The notes under the pieces were generated by a model. The model saw only the letters and a list, made by a program, of their open reading frames with translations. It made no database searches and was not told where the DNA came from. From Rana temporaria (Eukaryota > Chordata > Amphibia > Anura > Ranidae), in contig NC_053492.1 of the NCBI RefSeq assembly GCF_905171775.1, positions 278,524,938-278,588,937 of the forward strand: a stretch of DNA of 64,000 bases, in the 5' to 3' direction. Below, in pieces: positions 1 to 10,644 of this stretch (position 1 is its first letter; each line of letters starts with the position of its first letter). A program made the position numbers and the translations under genes.

Positions 1-411
1 CGATTAATCTTTGTTTCAGCTGTAAAAAAATGCTTTTCCAGAGCTAGTCTGGCTTTTTTAGATGTTTTTCCAATTTTTTTGTTGGCAAAGTCTAATCTGG
101 CTTTTCTATTCTTAAGGCTTATGAATGGTTTCACTTTGTGCTGAAACCTTTGTATTTGCAAGTGTTCTCTTGATTGTAGACTTTGACAATGATACACAGA
201 CTGTTACCACTGTTGTCTTCCGTGGATGTCCAGGACTTTTCATGTTGCTGAGCTCACCGATGCGTTCTTCTTTCCTCAGAATTTACCAAACTGTTGATTT
301 GGCCACTCCGAATGTTGCTGCTATCTCCCGGATGGATTTGTCTGTTGTTCATTTTTGAAGCCTTACAATGGTCTGTTTCACTTGCTTGGTCAGCTCCTTT
401 GAACTCATGAT
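1..411 (-). pseudogene. Tc1-like transposase, N-terminal DNA-binding part, broken
   Basis: Translation from the ATG at 411 gives MSSKELTKQVKQTIVRLQK, then an in-frame stop, then the first helix-turn-helix (SIREIAATFGVAKSTVW), a second stop, and the linker with a GRPR-like hook (SPGHPRKTTVV). The following stretch, about 25 residues in relatives, is missing before SLSKSTIKR. Further stops follow towards position 1. The part seen would bind the terminal repeats, and no DDE residue is in view. Similarity to Tc1 transposases is clear; the exact family name is not determinable here. Confidence 0.82.
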
Positions 412-749
412 GTCGTTTCACAGCAATAGATTCCACATGCAAATACCACACTTAAAATCAACCCCAGATCTTTTACCTGCTTAACTGATAAAGAAATAAT
501 CAAGAAGTAGCCCATACCTGGCCATGACACAGCTTTTGATTCAATTGTCCAATTACTTTTGGTCCCTTTAAAAAGGGGGGTGGCTATTCTTAAGAGCTTC
601 CTAAACCCTTCCTCCGATTTGGAAGTACATACTCTCAAATTAAACTTTCAGCCCATAGTTATTATATAACTATAGCTTGAATATGTTTTGGTGAATACCT
701 GAAAAAAACAAAAATTGTGCCGGTGAGCAAATATATATGGACCTAACTG
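1..749 (-). mobile_element. Tc1-like transposon remnant, cut by window start
   Basis: A Tc1/mariner element read on the minus strand. Its outer end lies at 749, where the plus strand reads CCTAACTG followed by the TA target at 750-751. In reverse this is the vertebrate Tc1 end CAGTTAGGTCCATATATAT. A leader of about 340 bases separates the end from the transposase start near 411. The other end and the catalytic domain lie outside the window or are lost. In-frame stops and a deletion show that it is dead. Confidence 0.85.
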
Positions 750-751
750 TA

Positions 752-2154
752 TATGAATACTTTTTGCACAATTGGGTGTTATACACATTTATTTTCATAT
801 TATCTTGAGGATTAATTCTCCTTCATGCTCTACCCATGTCATAATCATGAAAACTTTAGCACTACCTCTAGACTCTATAGATGGATATAGTGTAATGTCT
901 TAAACAGTAAATTTGAGGGTGCTGCTCACATACATACAGTATGTGTTCCCGAAAGTAGGCCAGATAGTAATTAATAATTATTTAGAGCCCCCTCTGTGGC
1001 TAAAAAGAGTCACAGAATGATCAATAATAATCAACAATTAAATCCTCCAATATAAAATAAACATATATATGCAAACTGTGCATTCAAATTACCGGTATGT
1101 AGTGAACAATCCGACATACAGAATAAATAAACAGTCCACATCCAAATGAAATGGCCAGAACGTCCATATGATGGTATAAGTCCATAAACATGTGTAACAT
1201 ATCAAATCTTCCTTCAATGCGTGTTCCAACAATTATGTGCATCCACACCTTCATGCAAGTGTATCCCACCACCTACATTCCAATGTGCTTACCTTATAGC
1301 ATGGACCTAAGAACATACATTGTGAGGTCTAACACACCTTTATCTTCTAAGGGTATGAGTATGATGATCTCTCTTTTCTTCTATCTCCTGAGGGGATAAT
1401 GGCGTCCTCAGTGGTGGTGATTTGGTCATTTCTTTTACATTTCTTTTGATAAATACACATTTTATGACATACTACACACTGTGTTATTTTGAGTAAACTG
1501 TGAGCAGTGGAAACAAAAGGCTCCTCAAAGCACTGCCACTAAGAAAGCCATAATCCGCTGTAGGTACTGTGAAGTAATTAATTCTCAATTTAATTCTCAA
1601 AGATCCCCAATATTTCTTCAAAAGATCCTGCTGAGTCAATTTAATTTATTAACAATGTCTATAGGAAGTGAATAAGGGCTTGTTTTGAATGCTTTTACTG
1701 CTTGTCCAGAAAAATAAATACTTAAAGGGTAAATGCATTTTTGTGAGAAAATAAAACAGCAATTAAAAAACAATATTGCATACATATAGTAATTGCTACA
1801 CAAGTCATATTGGAACTGAATGTTATTAAAAAATTACCTTTCCTTTTCAATCTGCAGGACTGTAATTTTCGGTAAAAATTCGAAGCAATCTGACAACCTG
1901 GGGGCATTCTGTACACAGTTAGTGTATGGAACACCCCCAGTAGAGTAATTTCCTGCTGAAATGATTGGTTTACTGATTTTTCCCAGAAGTCTGCACTAGG
2001 ATATCATATTTGGTTGGATATTCCCAACGTGATTAATCACTTCTACAGGGATGCAGACACAGCGACTTTCCTCAACAAGTTTGTTAAAATCCTTGCAATG
2101 TACATTGTTCACCCAGAGGGGATTGTTTTTTCTCAACAAAAGTGGAATTATTCT
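752..2154. other. No gene recognised; AT-rich intergenic sequence
   Basis: Mostly AT-rich single-copy-looking sequence with small open frames that have stops nearby and no recognisable protein. I see no promoter-like CpG island, splice-flanked exon, RNA gene or terminal repeats. Confidence 0.5.
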
Positions 2155-2247
2155 TTAACAACTTCAGTCCTGAACCATTTGGCAGCCTAAAGACCAGAGC
2201 ACTTTTTACAATTTGGCACTGCGCTGCTTTAACTGCTAATTTCGCGG

Positions 2248-2733
2248 TCATGCAATGTTGTACCCAAACGAAAGAAGTGGTGGGCTCCCAATTAGGATTG
2301 GCAAATTCTGCAGGAAGGACACTATGGGCATGACGGGCCTGTCTTTATATTTTTTGATGGTGGCTGTGGGAACTGCACTTATGGGACTCGCCATGTCACC
2401 AAGTGTTACTGCAGTGCTGGATGTAGAACCACGGTGTACTAGGCCGCTGGTGCTTGTCAGTTCACCAGAAGGATGAGCGGCACTATTACTTCTCTGCTCA
2501 TTATGAGAGCCCTGCGGTTCTTGCACCTGAACAACAGCAGAAGAATGGGGTCGGGTATGCCTGACCTTGGCAGGGACCTCAACTGTGTCGTCAGTGCTAT
2601 TTGTCATGGAGCCGCTGTCGTCTACAGGATCATATTCTGAGCCTGAATCTGACAGATGAGTGACCTCCTCTTCACTATCTGTCATGCTCAGAAATGTGTA
2701 GGCCTGTTCACTGGTGTACCTTCGATTTGCCAT
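2248..2733 (-). pseudogene. piggyBac-like transposase N-terminus, catalytic domain deleted
   Basis: I chose the internal methionine at 2733 (MANRRYTSEQAYTFL) because this start, an aromatic/basic lead followed by serine- and acid-rich sequence (SMTDSEEEV, DSGSEYDPVDDSGS), is the usual opening of piggyBac and PGBD-type transposases. About 130 residues of the low-complexity N-terminal region are kept. After residue ~140 the frame runs into the 3' non-coding end of the element, so the DDD catalytic domain and the C-terminal cysteine-rich domain are absent. It cannot transpose anything. A truncated N-terminal protein could only be made if the copy is transcribed, and no evidence for that is visible. 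Confidence 0.7.
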
Positions 2734-3164
2734 TTTGGGCTCTAAATTTACTGGTACTTTAGTAAGATTCATAGGTAAAAAAGCACCTGACTTTCAACAA
2801 CTGTATAAAATGCTACCAAAAAAACTGTTAACGATTGCAGGGATCAGGCCTGACTCTGTGAACGCTGAAGTTATGTGTTTATTGTTTTGTAAGTGACAGT
2901 GATCGATTGGTACTGCACTTGGGTGGGCTGGGCTGGGCGGAGAGGCAAAACGCAGGTATCTGGGCTGATGCCGCTAACCCTGCGTTTTTGGGAACCCTAA
3001 ACTGCTGGGGATGCTAGTATTAGATCTGATCAGATCAAATATTGATCCGTTCAGATACTATACCACTAAGGGAGGTGTATGCTGCATGCGTGGGTGTTAG
3101 CGCTACTGGCACTAATCTGACGCAGACCCTATCTGACACTAAACTTAACTGATTTCACCCGCCG

Positions 3165-3530
3165 GGTGATCAGGGGGTTAAACCTTTATTGGGTAATAAA
3201 CGGCCGGTGCCTTGACACTATAAAATCAAACCAACTAACCAGCGTCACACGTAACACTTATATGTGATCACTGGTGAAAGGGTTAACTAGGGTCAATCAG
3301 GATGTTAAAACCTTTATTAGGTAGTATATGGGGTGCCTGACGCTATAAAAACCTGACGGTGAACCTAAATAACTAACTGGCTACCTAGCAACACCCGCAA
3401 CACTTATACGGCGATCAGAAGAAAAATTGATTAGTGACACTGGTGACAGGGGGTGAAAGGTTTACTTGGGGGGCGATCAAGGGGTTAAACCTTTATTAGG
3501 GGGGTACCCTAGACCTAAAGGGGCCTAACA
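3165..3530. repeat. Degenerate threefold repeat in piggyBac leader
   Basis: The phrase GGGTTAAACCTTTATT-AGG recurs at about 3175, 3300 and 3484, each followed by a GGTGCC/GTACCC word and each preceded by TGATCA/GATCAA. The spacing is roughly 120-185 bases. It lies in the long untranslated stretch between the piggyBac end and the transposase start. Confidence 0.6.
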
Positions 3531-4215
3531 CTAACTGCCCTGACATTTTTTGCAGTCACAAATGACACCAAATGCAGTGATCAGTAAATAAATGACCACT
3601 GCAATCAGTGACACTGTGACTGGGGCTGCAGGGGGTGATCGGGGGTGACTGGGGGGTGTTTTGTGTGCCTACATGTCTTGGTGTCAGGGTAGTATTGTGC
3701 ACTTACTATTAGATGTCTTCTCTCCTTGGCGCTGGACGAAAAGACCACCACGAGGAGAGATGACATCACTTCCTCTGCCTGTGTTTACAATTTACAGGCA
3801 AAGGAAGAAGCTCATTCGCCAGGAGCGATAGTGAGGGGTTGGCCACGAATCAGTGGCCTCCCCCTCATCTCAAATCTCTCCTGCAACAATGCCGACCGCC
3901 GCAGGCACCAGGGGTGCTGATCGGTCCCCCCATCCGCTGGGAGGCAGGGACGTATACATATGCCCATTTGCCTGCCCGTGCCATTCTGACGACGTATATC
4001 ATCGTGCGGCAGTCGGCAAGTGGTTAAGTGCACATAGTCTGGTCAAAAGTTCACATTAAATGTATTTTTAAATTCAACATTTATCAGCATCCTGAATTAT
4101 CAGTCTTAAGAATGGAAAAGGGAGGGGCAGCAGAAGGAACCAATCAGGCTATACAGCAATGCACATGTGCTGAATATGCTAACAGAAGGAGAGAACAGAG
4201 TGAACAAGTGCATTA

Positions 4216-4383
4216 CTGTATTTATTGGCGTATAACACTCACTTTTTTACCCTGAAAATAGAGGGTAAACTGTGCCTGCGTGTTATACGCAGGGGGTTGT
4301 GGAAAGTTTTTTTCCTGAAACTTCCTTCTTAAAGTTAGGGTGCGTATTATACGCCTGTGCGTGTTATACGCCGATAAATATGG
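4216..4383 (+). mobile_element. Short non-autonomous DNA element (GTATAACAC family), copy 1
   Basis: Terminal inverted repeats of the form CTGTATTTATTGGCGTATAA and its complement enclose about 168 bases, with TA on both sides (4214-4215, 4384-4385). Copies 2 and 3 lie at 5529-5694 and 41641-41808. TA duplication and the small size fit a mariner-type MITE. No coding sequence. Confidence 0.75.
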
Positions 4384-4385
4384 TA

Positions 4386-5526
4386 CTTTATCTTGTTCTA
4401 CTGTTCACTTATTGTTAAATCATCAAACTGCGACGTGTTATGCTGCAGCTACAATGGAAGTCCCAGGTATGGCTATGCTATCTAGCAGGCTTAGCTTCAC
4501 CAAAGCACTAAACATGTTGGTAGGTAAAATAGCACCCACATAGGTATTTCCACTGTGTATCAAGAAGATTGCCTGGAGTTCAGTTTAAATTCATTCATAT
4601 TGATACACATGGCAATTCTGAAGGCTTGTTGTTATTAGGCTCTGGTAAAACTAATGTGATCAAGATCAAAAACATGTTGGAGCTGTGAACTTGTGAATAT
4701 GCTCAAAGCCCTGTCTGCATGTCGGGCTAAAATGAAAAATGTGTTTTACTGCTATGTTGCAGGAGAACCTCTGAGAGGAACAGTCACTCTCAATTAAAGT
4801 GAAAGAAGTCTGGCTTTTCCATATGGAAGAAAAGAGCAAGTTTTGTTCTATCAAAGTGGTCCCAGCTGGATTCCTCTAATAATAGTGTGTTTCTAGTTAA
4901 TAAAGTGGCCTGACAAGTTTCAAGTTTATGGGCATCCAGATAATGCAGGAAGTAGCCATTATAATTTACACCATCATTTGGTATTAACTAGGGCATAATA
5001 AAACTTGATAACAGCAAAAGTATTTAGCAATATCTTCTGAGATGTAAGGTTTTCATTTGTTACCTCTGGAGCGTAAACGCATTTCAATCTAATGTGCTTT
5101 ACAGGGCCTACCACAGTCTATCTGCTTGCCACCAAGGCAATGTACTTCTTAACTTGGACTTCAAGAGCCAACTCATCATGTTTCCAGAAAATAAGGCAGC
5201 AGCACATCTATATTAATTAGTAAGGACACAAATTATTGTATCTGTGTTTATATGATCTGATTAATCTTAGAGCTTTTTTACACCAGTGACTTGCAATAAT
5301 GGTCAGTAAAATGAATATTTTTACTGGTCCTTGGTAGAGTCCAATGAAACACATGAAATTCTAGCCTTTTTCTACATTACTAACAAGTGGTTCTTAAAAG
5401 AAAGTAATTTGGAGGCTTGAAGGTAAGAATTATAAAGCGTGTAAGTGTGCACTGAAGCTAATGAAAAGAGAAGTATGGCCAAAGCTTTTTTGTTCATACT
5501 TCTCTGCTGGGTCACGAGAGTGCAAT
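4386..5526. other. No gene recognised
   Basis: AT-rich sequence without terminal repeats, protein similarity or RNA structure that I can recognise. The small frames here have ordinary stop spacing. Confidence 0.45.
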
Positions 5527-5528
5527 TA

Positions 5529-5694
5529 CCGTATTTATCGGCATATAACACACACAGGCGTATAACACCCACCCTAACTTTAAGAGGGAAGTTTTAGGAA
5601 AAACATTTCCACAGTCCCCTGCGTATTACACGCAGGCACAGTTTACCCTCCATTTTCAGGTAAAAAAGTGAGTGTTATACGCCAATACATACAG
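5529..5694 (-). mobile_element. Short non-autonomous DNA element (GTATAACAC family), copy 2
   Basis: Reverse-orientation copy of 4216-4383, with ends CCGTATTTATCGGCATATAA and the complement and TA at 5527-5528 and 5695-5696. It sits in the loop of a short older inverted repeat: CTGGGTCAC-AGAGTGCA lies just left of it and TGCACTCCTGTGACCCAG just right. Confidence 0.75.
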
Positions 5695-5696
5695 TA

Positions 5697-6157
5697 CTTT
5701 TGCACTCCTGTGACCCAGAAGACACCAGGCTAAAGCTCGCCGTCGACTGACATACTAGAGCTGCTCCAGGTTCCAGAAGGATCCTGACCATATTGTCAGG
5801 ATTCACTCAGATGCCTGATTGACAGCTGGCTCCAGCTCGAAGTGCTCCTCCCACAGTGCATGGGCAGAGTTAGTCACTACCCTCTACTCAGAGCTGACCA
5901 AGAACTGAGTAACCAGCAGTCATTTAATCTCTCAGTTCTCATGATTAAAGCCATGGTTGTTTGTTTTATAAAACCCCATACTTCTCCTTTAAGGTTTTAT
6001 GTTATGCTTTCTAATAGATATCTCATTAAAGGTTTTATTTTATTTATTTTCTAGCCTACTTGCCCAGTTAGGCTAACTTGGTCCAATGTTGTGAAATCCT
6101 CATCCACTGAAATATAAGCATAAGTAAAGGACATAATCAACCACTTGAAAACTGTTT
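5697..6157. other. No gene recognised; probable repeat-derived flank
   Basis: The left part (5700-5880), with TGTGACCCAGAAGACACC and CAGGATTCACTCAGATGCC, resembles a moderately repeated ranid sequence that I cannot assign to a class. The remainder is AT-rich and featureless. Confidence 0.35.
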
Positions 6158-6285
6158 CAATCCCTTCCAGTTCAGGCCATTTTTCGGTTTTCAGCACTCA
6201 CGTTTTGAATGGCAATTATTCAGTCATGCAACACTGTACCAAAATTAATTGTATTACAATTATTAGAGCTTTCTTTTGGTGATAT

Positions 6286-7278
6286 TTAACCGCTTATGGA
6301 CCGCCGCACTACGATATACGTCGGCAGAATGGCACGGCTGGGCACAAGGGCGTACAGGTACGTCCCCTTTAAGATCCCAGCCTTGGGTCACTCGGACCCC
6401 GGCGGCGGGGCACTCGCGACATGGTCCTGAGCTCTGTGCCCGTGTCCGCGGGACCCACGGACCCCGATCTCCGCTAGTGTCCCGCAATCGGGTCACAGAG
6501 CTGAAGAACAAGGAGAGGTAAGTGTAAACAAATCTCTCTCCCCGTGCTTCCTAGTGAGAGTGTCACTGATCATCTGTTCCCTGTCATAGGGAACAACGAT
6601 CAGTGACGTCACACGCCAAGCCACGCCTCTACACAGTAAGAATCACACATTAGGGCACACTTAACCCCTTCACCGCCCCTTACAGGTTAACCCCTTCACT
6701 GCCAGTGTCATTTTCACAGTAATCAGTGCATTTTAATAGCACAGGTCGCTGTAAAAATGACAATGGTCCCAAAATAGTGTCAAAAGTGTCCGATGTGTCC
6801 GCCATAATGTCGCAGTCACGATAAAAATCGCTGATTGTCGCCATTTCTAGTAAAAAAAAATGCCAAAAAAACTATCCCCTATTTTGTAGACGCTATAACT
6901 TTTGCACAAACCAATCAATAAACGCTTATTGCGTTTTTTTTTACCAAAAATATGCAGAAGAATACGTGTCGGCCTAAATTGAGGAAATGTATTTATTTTT
7001 TTATATATATTTTTTGGGGATATTGATTATAGCAAAAAGTAAAAAATATTGAATTTTTTTCAAAATTTTCGCTCTATTTTTGTTTTTTAGCTCAAAAAAT
7101 AAAAACCGCAGAGGTGATCAAATACCACCAAAAGAAATCTCTATTTGTGGAAAAAAATGGACACCAATTTAGTTTGGGAACCACGTCGCACAATTGTCAG
7201 TTAAAGAGACTCAGTGCCGAATCGCAAAAAGGGCCCTGGTCCGTTAGCAACAAAATGGTCCGGGGCTTAAGTGGTTAA
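6286..7278 (+). mobile_element. Non-autonomous piggyBac-type element
   Basis: TTAA at 6286-6289 and 7275-7278. The ends are imperfect inverted repeats, CCGCTTATGGACCG and CGGGGCTTAAGTGG. The left half is GC-rich with many CpGs. The right half is AT-rich and ends with CAAATACCACCAAAAGAAA...CTATTTGTGG, shared with 23426-24365, 38613-39563 and, in reverse, 60042-61764 and the left end of 2155-4027. TTAA duplication and homology to the piggyBac copy support derivation from that family. Confidence 0.85.
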
Positions 7279-7754
7279 TCACCAATTTGCTTTTCACTTT
7301 ATAAAGAAAAAAAACAGTTTCTTAGTTTCTGTTAAAAAACTTTGCAAATAAATAACCTTTCTTTATAAATTTGGGTCAAAATGTATTCTGTTACATTTCT
7401 TTGGTTAAAAACAAAAAAACAAAAACAAACAAATTGGAGTATATTATTTAGTTTGTGTGAAAGTTACAGTGTCTACAAACTATGGCATATATGTTTGAAA
7501 ACTGATTATCCTGATGTATCGACTGCCTATCTATATGCATTAAAATGTCAGGACAGTATACACACCCTCATTTTGAAATAGGCATGGTGAGTTTTTGAAA
7601 GTTGAACATTTTTGCCACAATCTTTAGAAAAAAATGACAAAACTACATAATTTTGTTTTCACAAAGTCTTCACACACACAACATAGGCATATTTATAAAA
7701 TTACCCCATTTTGGAAAGTAAATGCCCCAAGATTTTTTCTAAAAGGAATAGTGA

Positions 7755-8245
7755 GGCCCCATACACACCATAGAATCTATCCGCAGATAAATCCCATCAA
7801 ATGGGTTTCTGCGGATAGATCCTATGGTGTGTACACGCCAACGGATATTTATCCGCAGATAAATCTCCCCTGGGATGGATTTCCAGCAGATAAATATTTG
7901 TCGACATGCACAGAATATCTATCTGCTGGAATCCATTCCAACGGATGGATCCGCTCGTCTGTACAGACTTACCGGATCCATCCGTCCAAAGGGATTCCCC
8001 GCACGCGTCGTAATGATTTGACGCATGCGTGGAATTCCTTATATGACAGCGTACCGCCCGTCGCCGCGTCATAATAGCGGCGACGGCGCGACACGTCATC
8101 TGCAGAGGATTTCAGCGCGGATTTCAATGCGATGGTGTGTACACGCCATCGCATAGAAATCTTCTGAAATCCTCGAGAGGATTTATCCGCGGATACGGTC
8201 CGCTGGACCGTATCTGCGGATAAATCCTCTCGTGTGTATGGGGCC
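7755..8245. mobile_element. Non-autonomous element with 3-bp duplication (PIF/Harbinger-like)
   Basis: Perfect 14-bp ends GGCCCCATACACAC and GTGTGTATGGGGCC are flanked by TGA on both sides (7752-7754, 8246-8248). Removing it restores GTGAGTGTTTTGAA as in the second tandem unit, which confirms the insertion. The interior is rich in CGGAT/ATCCG words. A 3-bp duplication and GGCC ends suggest PIF/Harbinger; the usual TWA target is not exact. Confidence 0.75.
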
Positions 8246-8500
8246 TGAGTGTTTTGAAAAGGTAATTTTTTTGCATCACGTTTTTTGGAAAATGCAGGAA
8301 AGAAAATCTTATTTATTTATTTTTTTTAACACAAAGTTGTCAATTAATAGGATATTTCTAATGCACATCATTTTCACATTTTGCTACTCCTCCCCATTTT
8401 TTCACAGCTCAGCAACATAGAGACGCCCAAAAAGGAGCGCATTCGGGCTTTATAACACATATCATTTCTGACTGCCTATCACATTTTTAGATGCTCTAGG

Positions 8501-8689
8501 CAGTGTTTCTCAACTCCAGTCCTTAAGGCGCCCCACCCAACAGGTCATGTTTTCATGATTTCCCTCAGATGAAACGGTTGTGGTAATTACTAAGGCAGTA
8601 AAGATGATTACATCACCTGTGAAAAATAATGGAAAGTCTGAAAACATGACCTGTTGGGGCGCCTTGAGGACTGGAGTTGAGAAACACTG
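8501..8689. mobile_element. hAT-like MITE
   Basis: Ends CAGTGTTTCTCAACTCCAGT and complement, with long arms (CCTTAAGGCGCC...GGCGCCTTGAGG and CAGGTCATGTTTTCA in both arms). The flanks CTCTAGGC and CTCTAGAG agree at 6 of 8 positions, consistent with an 8-bp hAT duplication. No coding sequence. Confidence 0.75.
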
Positions 8690-9043
8690 CTCTAGAGCAC
8701 CAGGAGAGTAGGAACATCGGAAAAATTACCACATTTTGGAAAGAAAACACCCCAAGTTATCTTCTAAAAGGCATGGTGAGTCTTTTGAAGACTTCATTTT
8801 TTTATCACAAGTTTTTGGAAAATGTGGAATTAAAATAAAGTTGTATTTTTTACACAAAGTTATCAATTAATAAGATATTTCTAACACACACCAAAACACA
8901 TTCTGCTACTCTTTCCGAGTATGGTGATAATACCCATATGAGTTTTTTTCACAGCTCAGCCACATAGAGAGGCCCAAAATACATGGAGCAAAAATGATGC
9001 ATCTGACTTCCTGATTGCCTATCACATTTTTGGACACTGTGAC

Positions 9044-9221
9044 GTTGATTTACTAAAAGTGGAGAGTGCAAAATACATTGCAGATCTGCATGGTAGATAG
9101 CCAGTCAGCTTCCAACTTCAGTTTGTTCAATTAAGCTTTGACCAAAAAATAACTGGAAGCTGATTGCTTTCCTTACAAAGCTGCAACACATTTTGCACTC
9201 TCCACTTTTAGTAAATTATCC
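9044..9221. mobile_element. TTTACTAAAA-type MITE, intact copy
   Basis: Inverted ends TTGATTTACTAAAAGTGG and CCACTTTTAGTAAATTA enclose a GAGAGTGCAAAA...TTTTGCACTCTC stem. CTGTGAC occurs at 9037-9043 and 9222-9228 (7 of 8 bases if one more base is counted), so a hAT-like 8-bp duplication is likely. Related copies lie at 13587-13759 and 21306-21871. Confidence 0.75.
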
Positions 9222-9228
9222 CTGTGAC

Positions 9229-10644
9229 TAATGTGGTGGTGATTGGAGACACTTTTATTGGCTTCACTATTAGGGCTCATCACACATTAGGTTGAAATGG
9301 CAGTAGAGCAATGACTTTACTGCCCCCTAAGCACTACACCCTTTAGCTGGGACTGAGCACATGCTGTGACTGCAATGATTTGTTCACAGCCATGGAAGTA
9401 ATTATACACCCCGTCACTTTCAGCAGGCATAGTGCCCAAGGATTGTGGTGACATCATGAGTTCCACCTTCTCCAGTCAAAGAACGCCTTTTTAGTTATTA
9501 AACTAAATATAAGGTGCTCTGTGAATGGCAGCTGTGCTGAAGAAGCAAACCCTGTGTTCACTGTAGAAGGTTAGACACTTGGCACTGGACCCAGAAGACG
9601 GTGGTGATGCCTACTACAGTGACTTCCTGTTTCCCATAGCAGTTCCACCAGTATGGAATATGCATACTTACATTGGTCCAAGGTGGACCACCACAGCTAT
9701 GCATTACAACCCATACCTGAAGTTCAGCTTTAATCCAAATGTGTCAATGACATGCTTTGTTTTAATTATATCTATTGATTTGTACCAAAATTAGATATGG
9801 CTTTGATCTGAACTCTTGTTTGTAAAGCCTGGTTACACCAATTGATAAAATGGAACCATTTCCTTAAGATGTGAAAACATATTTATCTCAGATATATTAC
9901 AGTTCATGTAAAACACTGATTTAATTTTGATTTTACTCCTCAAAAGACCTTCAGGAAATTTTGTTGGTTTAGAGTCATTTATTTTTTTTTCATAATGGAA
10001 GATGCTTGTGTTTACTTTATTTGCCAATAAACAAGTATTTGACTGACCCGAAAATGAAATCTGATACATGGGAAATAACTGAAAAAAGCTGTTCTTTGGT
10101 GATCAGAAGAAACAAAGCACTATGAAAATCCGAACATAACTAAAAATAATCTTCACTGACTTTGATTGTAATCTAAATTTTCCATTATATGTGTATTGTA
10201 AACTAGAAATGAGGAGCTATTTTTGGAGGGGCCCCTATAGGCTGATTCTGCATAATCTACAGGAAACTGCTAACTAACCTCTGATGGAGGTTTCTTGTTT
10301 ATACACAGTAATAAGGTTTCACAATGTATGCTTTAAATTCAGTTTATATTCCCTGTAAGACTGCAATATGAATTCCACCTATAATTTTAAATAGTATAAC
10401 AAAATGAAATTGCATAAAATGTATATTTACGAAATCCTGCATAGTGTTCACTTATCACATGTCTTTGTGGTAAAATCTGTACTTATTGATATACTTTCCC
10501 CTTATAACTTTTTACTAGAGAACAGTTGCTTACTGTAGCTATTTCTTGTTTCACTGATTTGATTTTTTTAAAGAATAAAGTTTTACTTTAAGTAATACAA
10601 AACAATATCTTTTTCTCCAAAAATAATCCATACACATCCACTAC
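9229..10644. other. No gene recognised
   Basis: Sequence without inverted ends or protein similarity that I recognise. A 71-codon frame near 9579-9794 has no known motif and no convincing codon bias. 10080-10640 is AT-rich. Confidence 0.45.

Larger units (their letters stand above)
2155..4027 (-). mobile_element. piggyBac-type DNA transposon, internally deleted
   Basis: The element is flanked by TTAA at 2155-2158 and at 4024-4027, the target signature of piggyBac. The right end reads GTCGGCAAGTGG before TTAA. The left end reads CAACTTCAGTCC after TTAA and continues into sequence matching, in reverse, the 3' ends of the elements at 6286-7278 and 38613-39563. The transposase N-terminus is on the minus strand, about 1.3 kb from the right end, and is joined almost directly to the 3' non-coding end, so the catalytic core has been deleted. 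It therefore connects a recognisable transposase with the short TTAA elements found throughout the window. Confidence 0.8.
6158..9036. mobile_element. Older TTAA-type repeat, heavily nested
   Basis: Begins near 6158 with CAATCCCTTCCAGTTCAGGCC, the start of a ranid TTAA element whose first base quartet is mutated to TCAA. It is interrupted at TTAA 6286 by a 1 kb element and resumes after 7278 (TCACCAATTTGC). It continues through two copies of a roughly 350-bp unit, itself hit by two more insertions. The right boundary near 9036 is uncertain. No coding sequence remains. Confidence 0.5.
7700..9036. repeat. Two tandem copies of a ~350-bp unit, interrupted
   Basis: Unit 1 starts near 7700 (ATTACCCCATTTTGGAAAG) and unit 2 near 8725 (ATTACCACATTTTGGAAAG). 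Both run through GGTGAG-TTTTGAA, CACAAAGTT-TCAATTAATA, and CACAGCTCAGC-ACATAGAGA-GCCCAAAA to TGCCTATCACATTTTT. Unit 1 contains the insertion 7755-8245, and the unit junction contains 8501-8689. Confidence 0.7.

Noticed and set aside
2255..2476. 73-codon plus-strand frame opposite the piggyBac transposase
   Set aside because: Shadow of the minus-strand transposase N-terminus.
7634..8154. Frames of 146 and 100 codons on opposite strands
   Set aside because: They run through the GGCCCCATACACAC element, whose CGGAT/ATCCG words lack stops; no protein motif.
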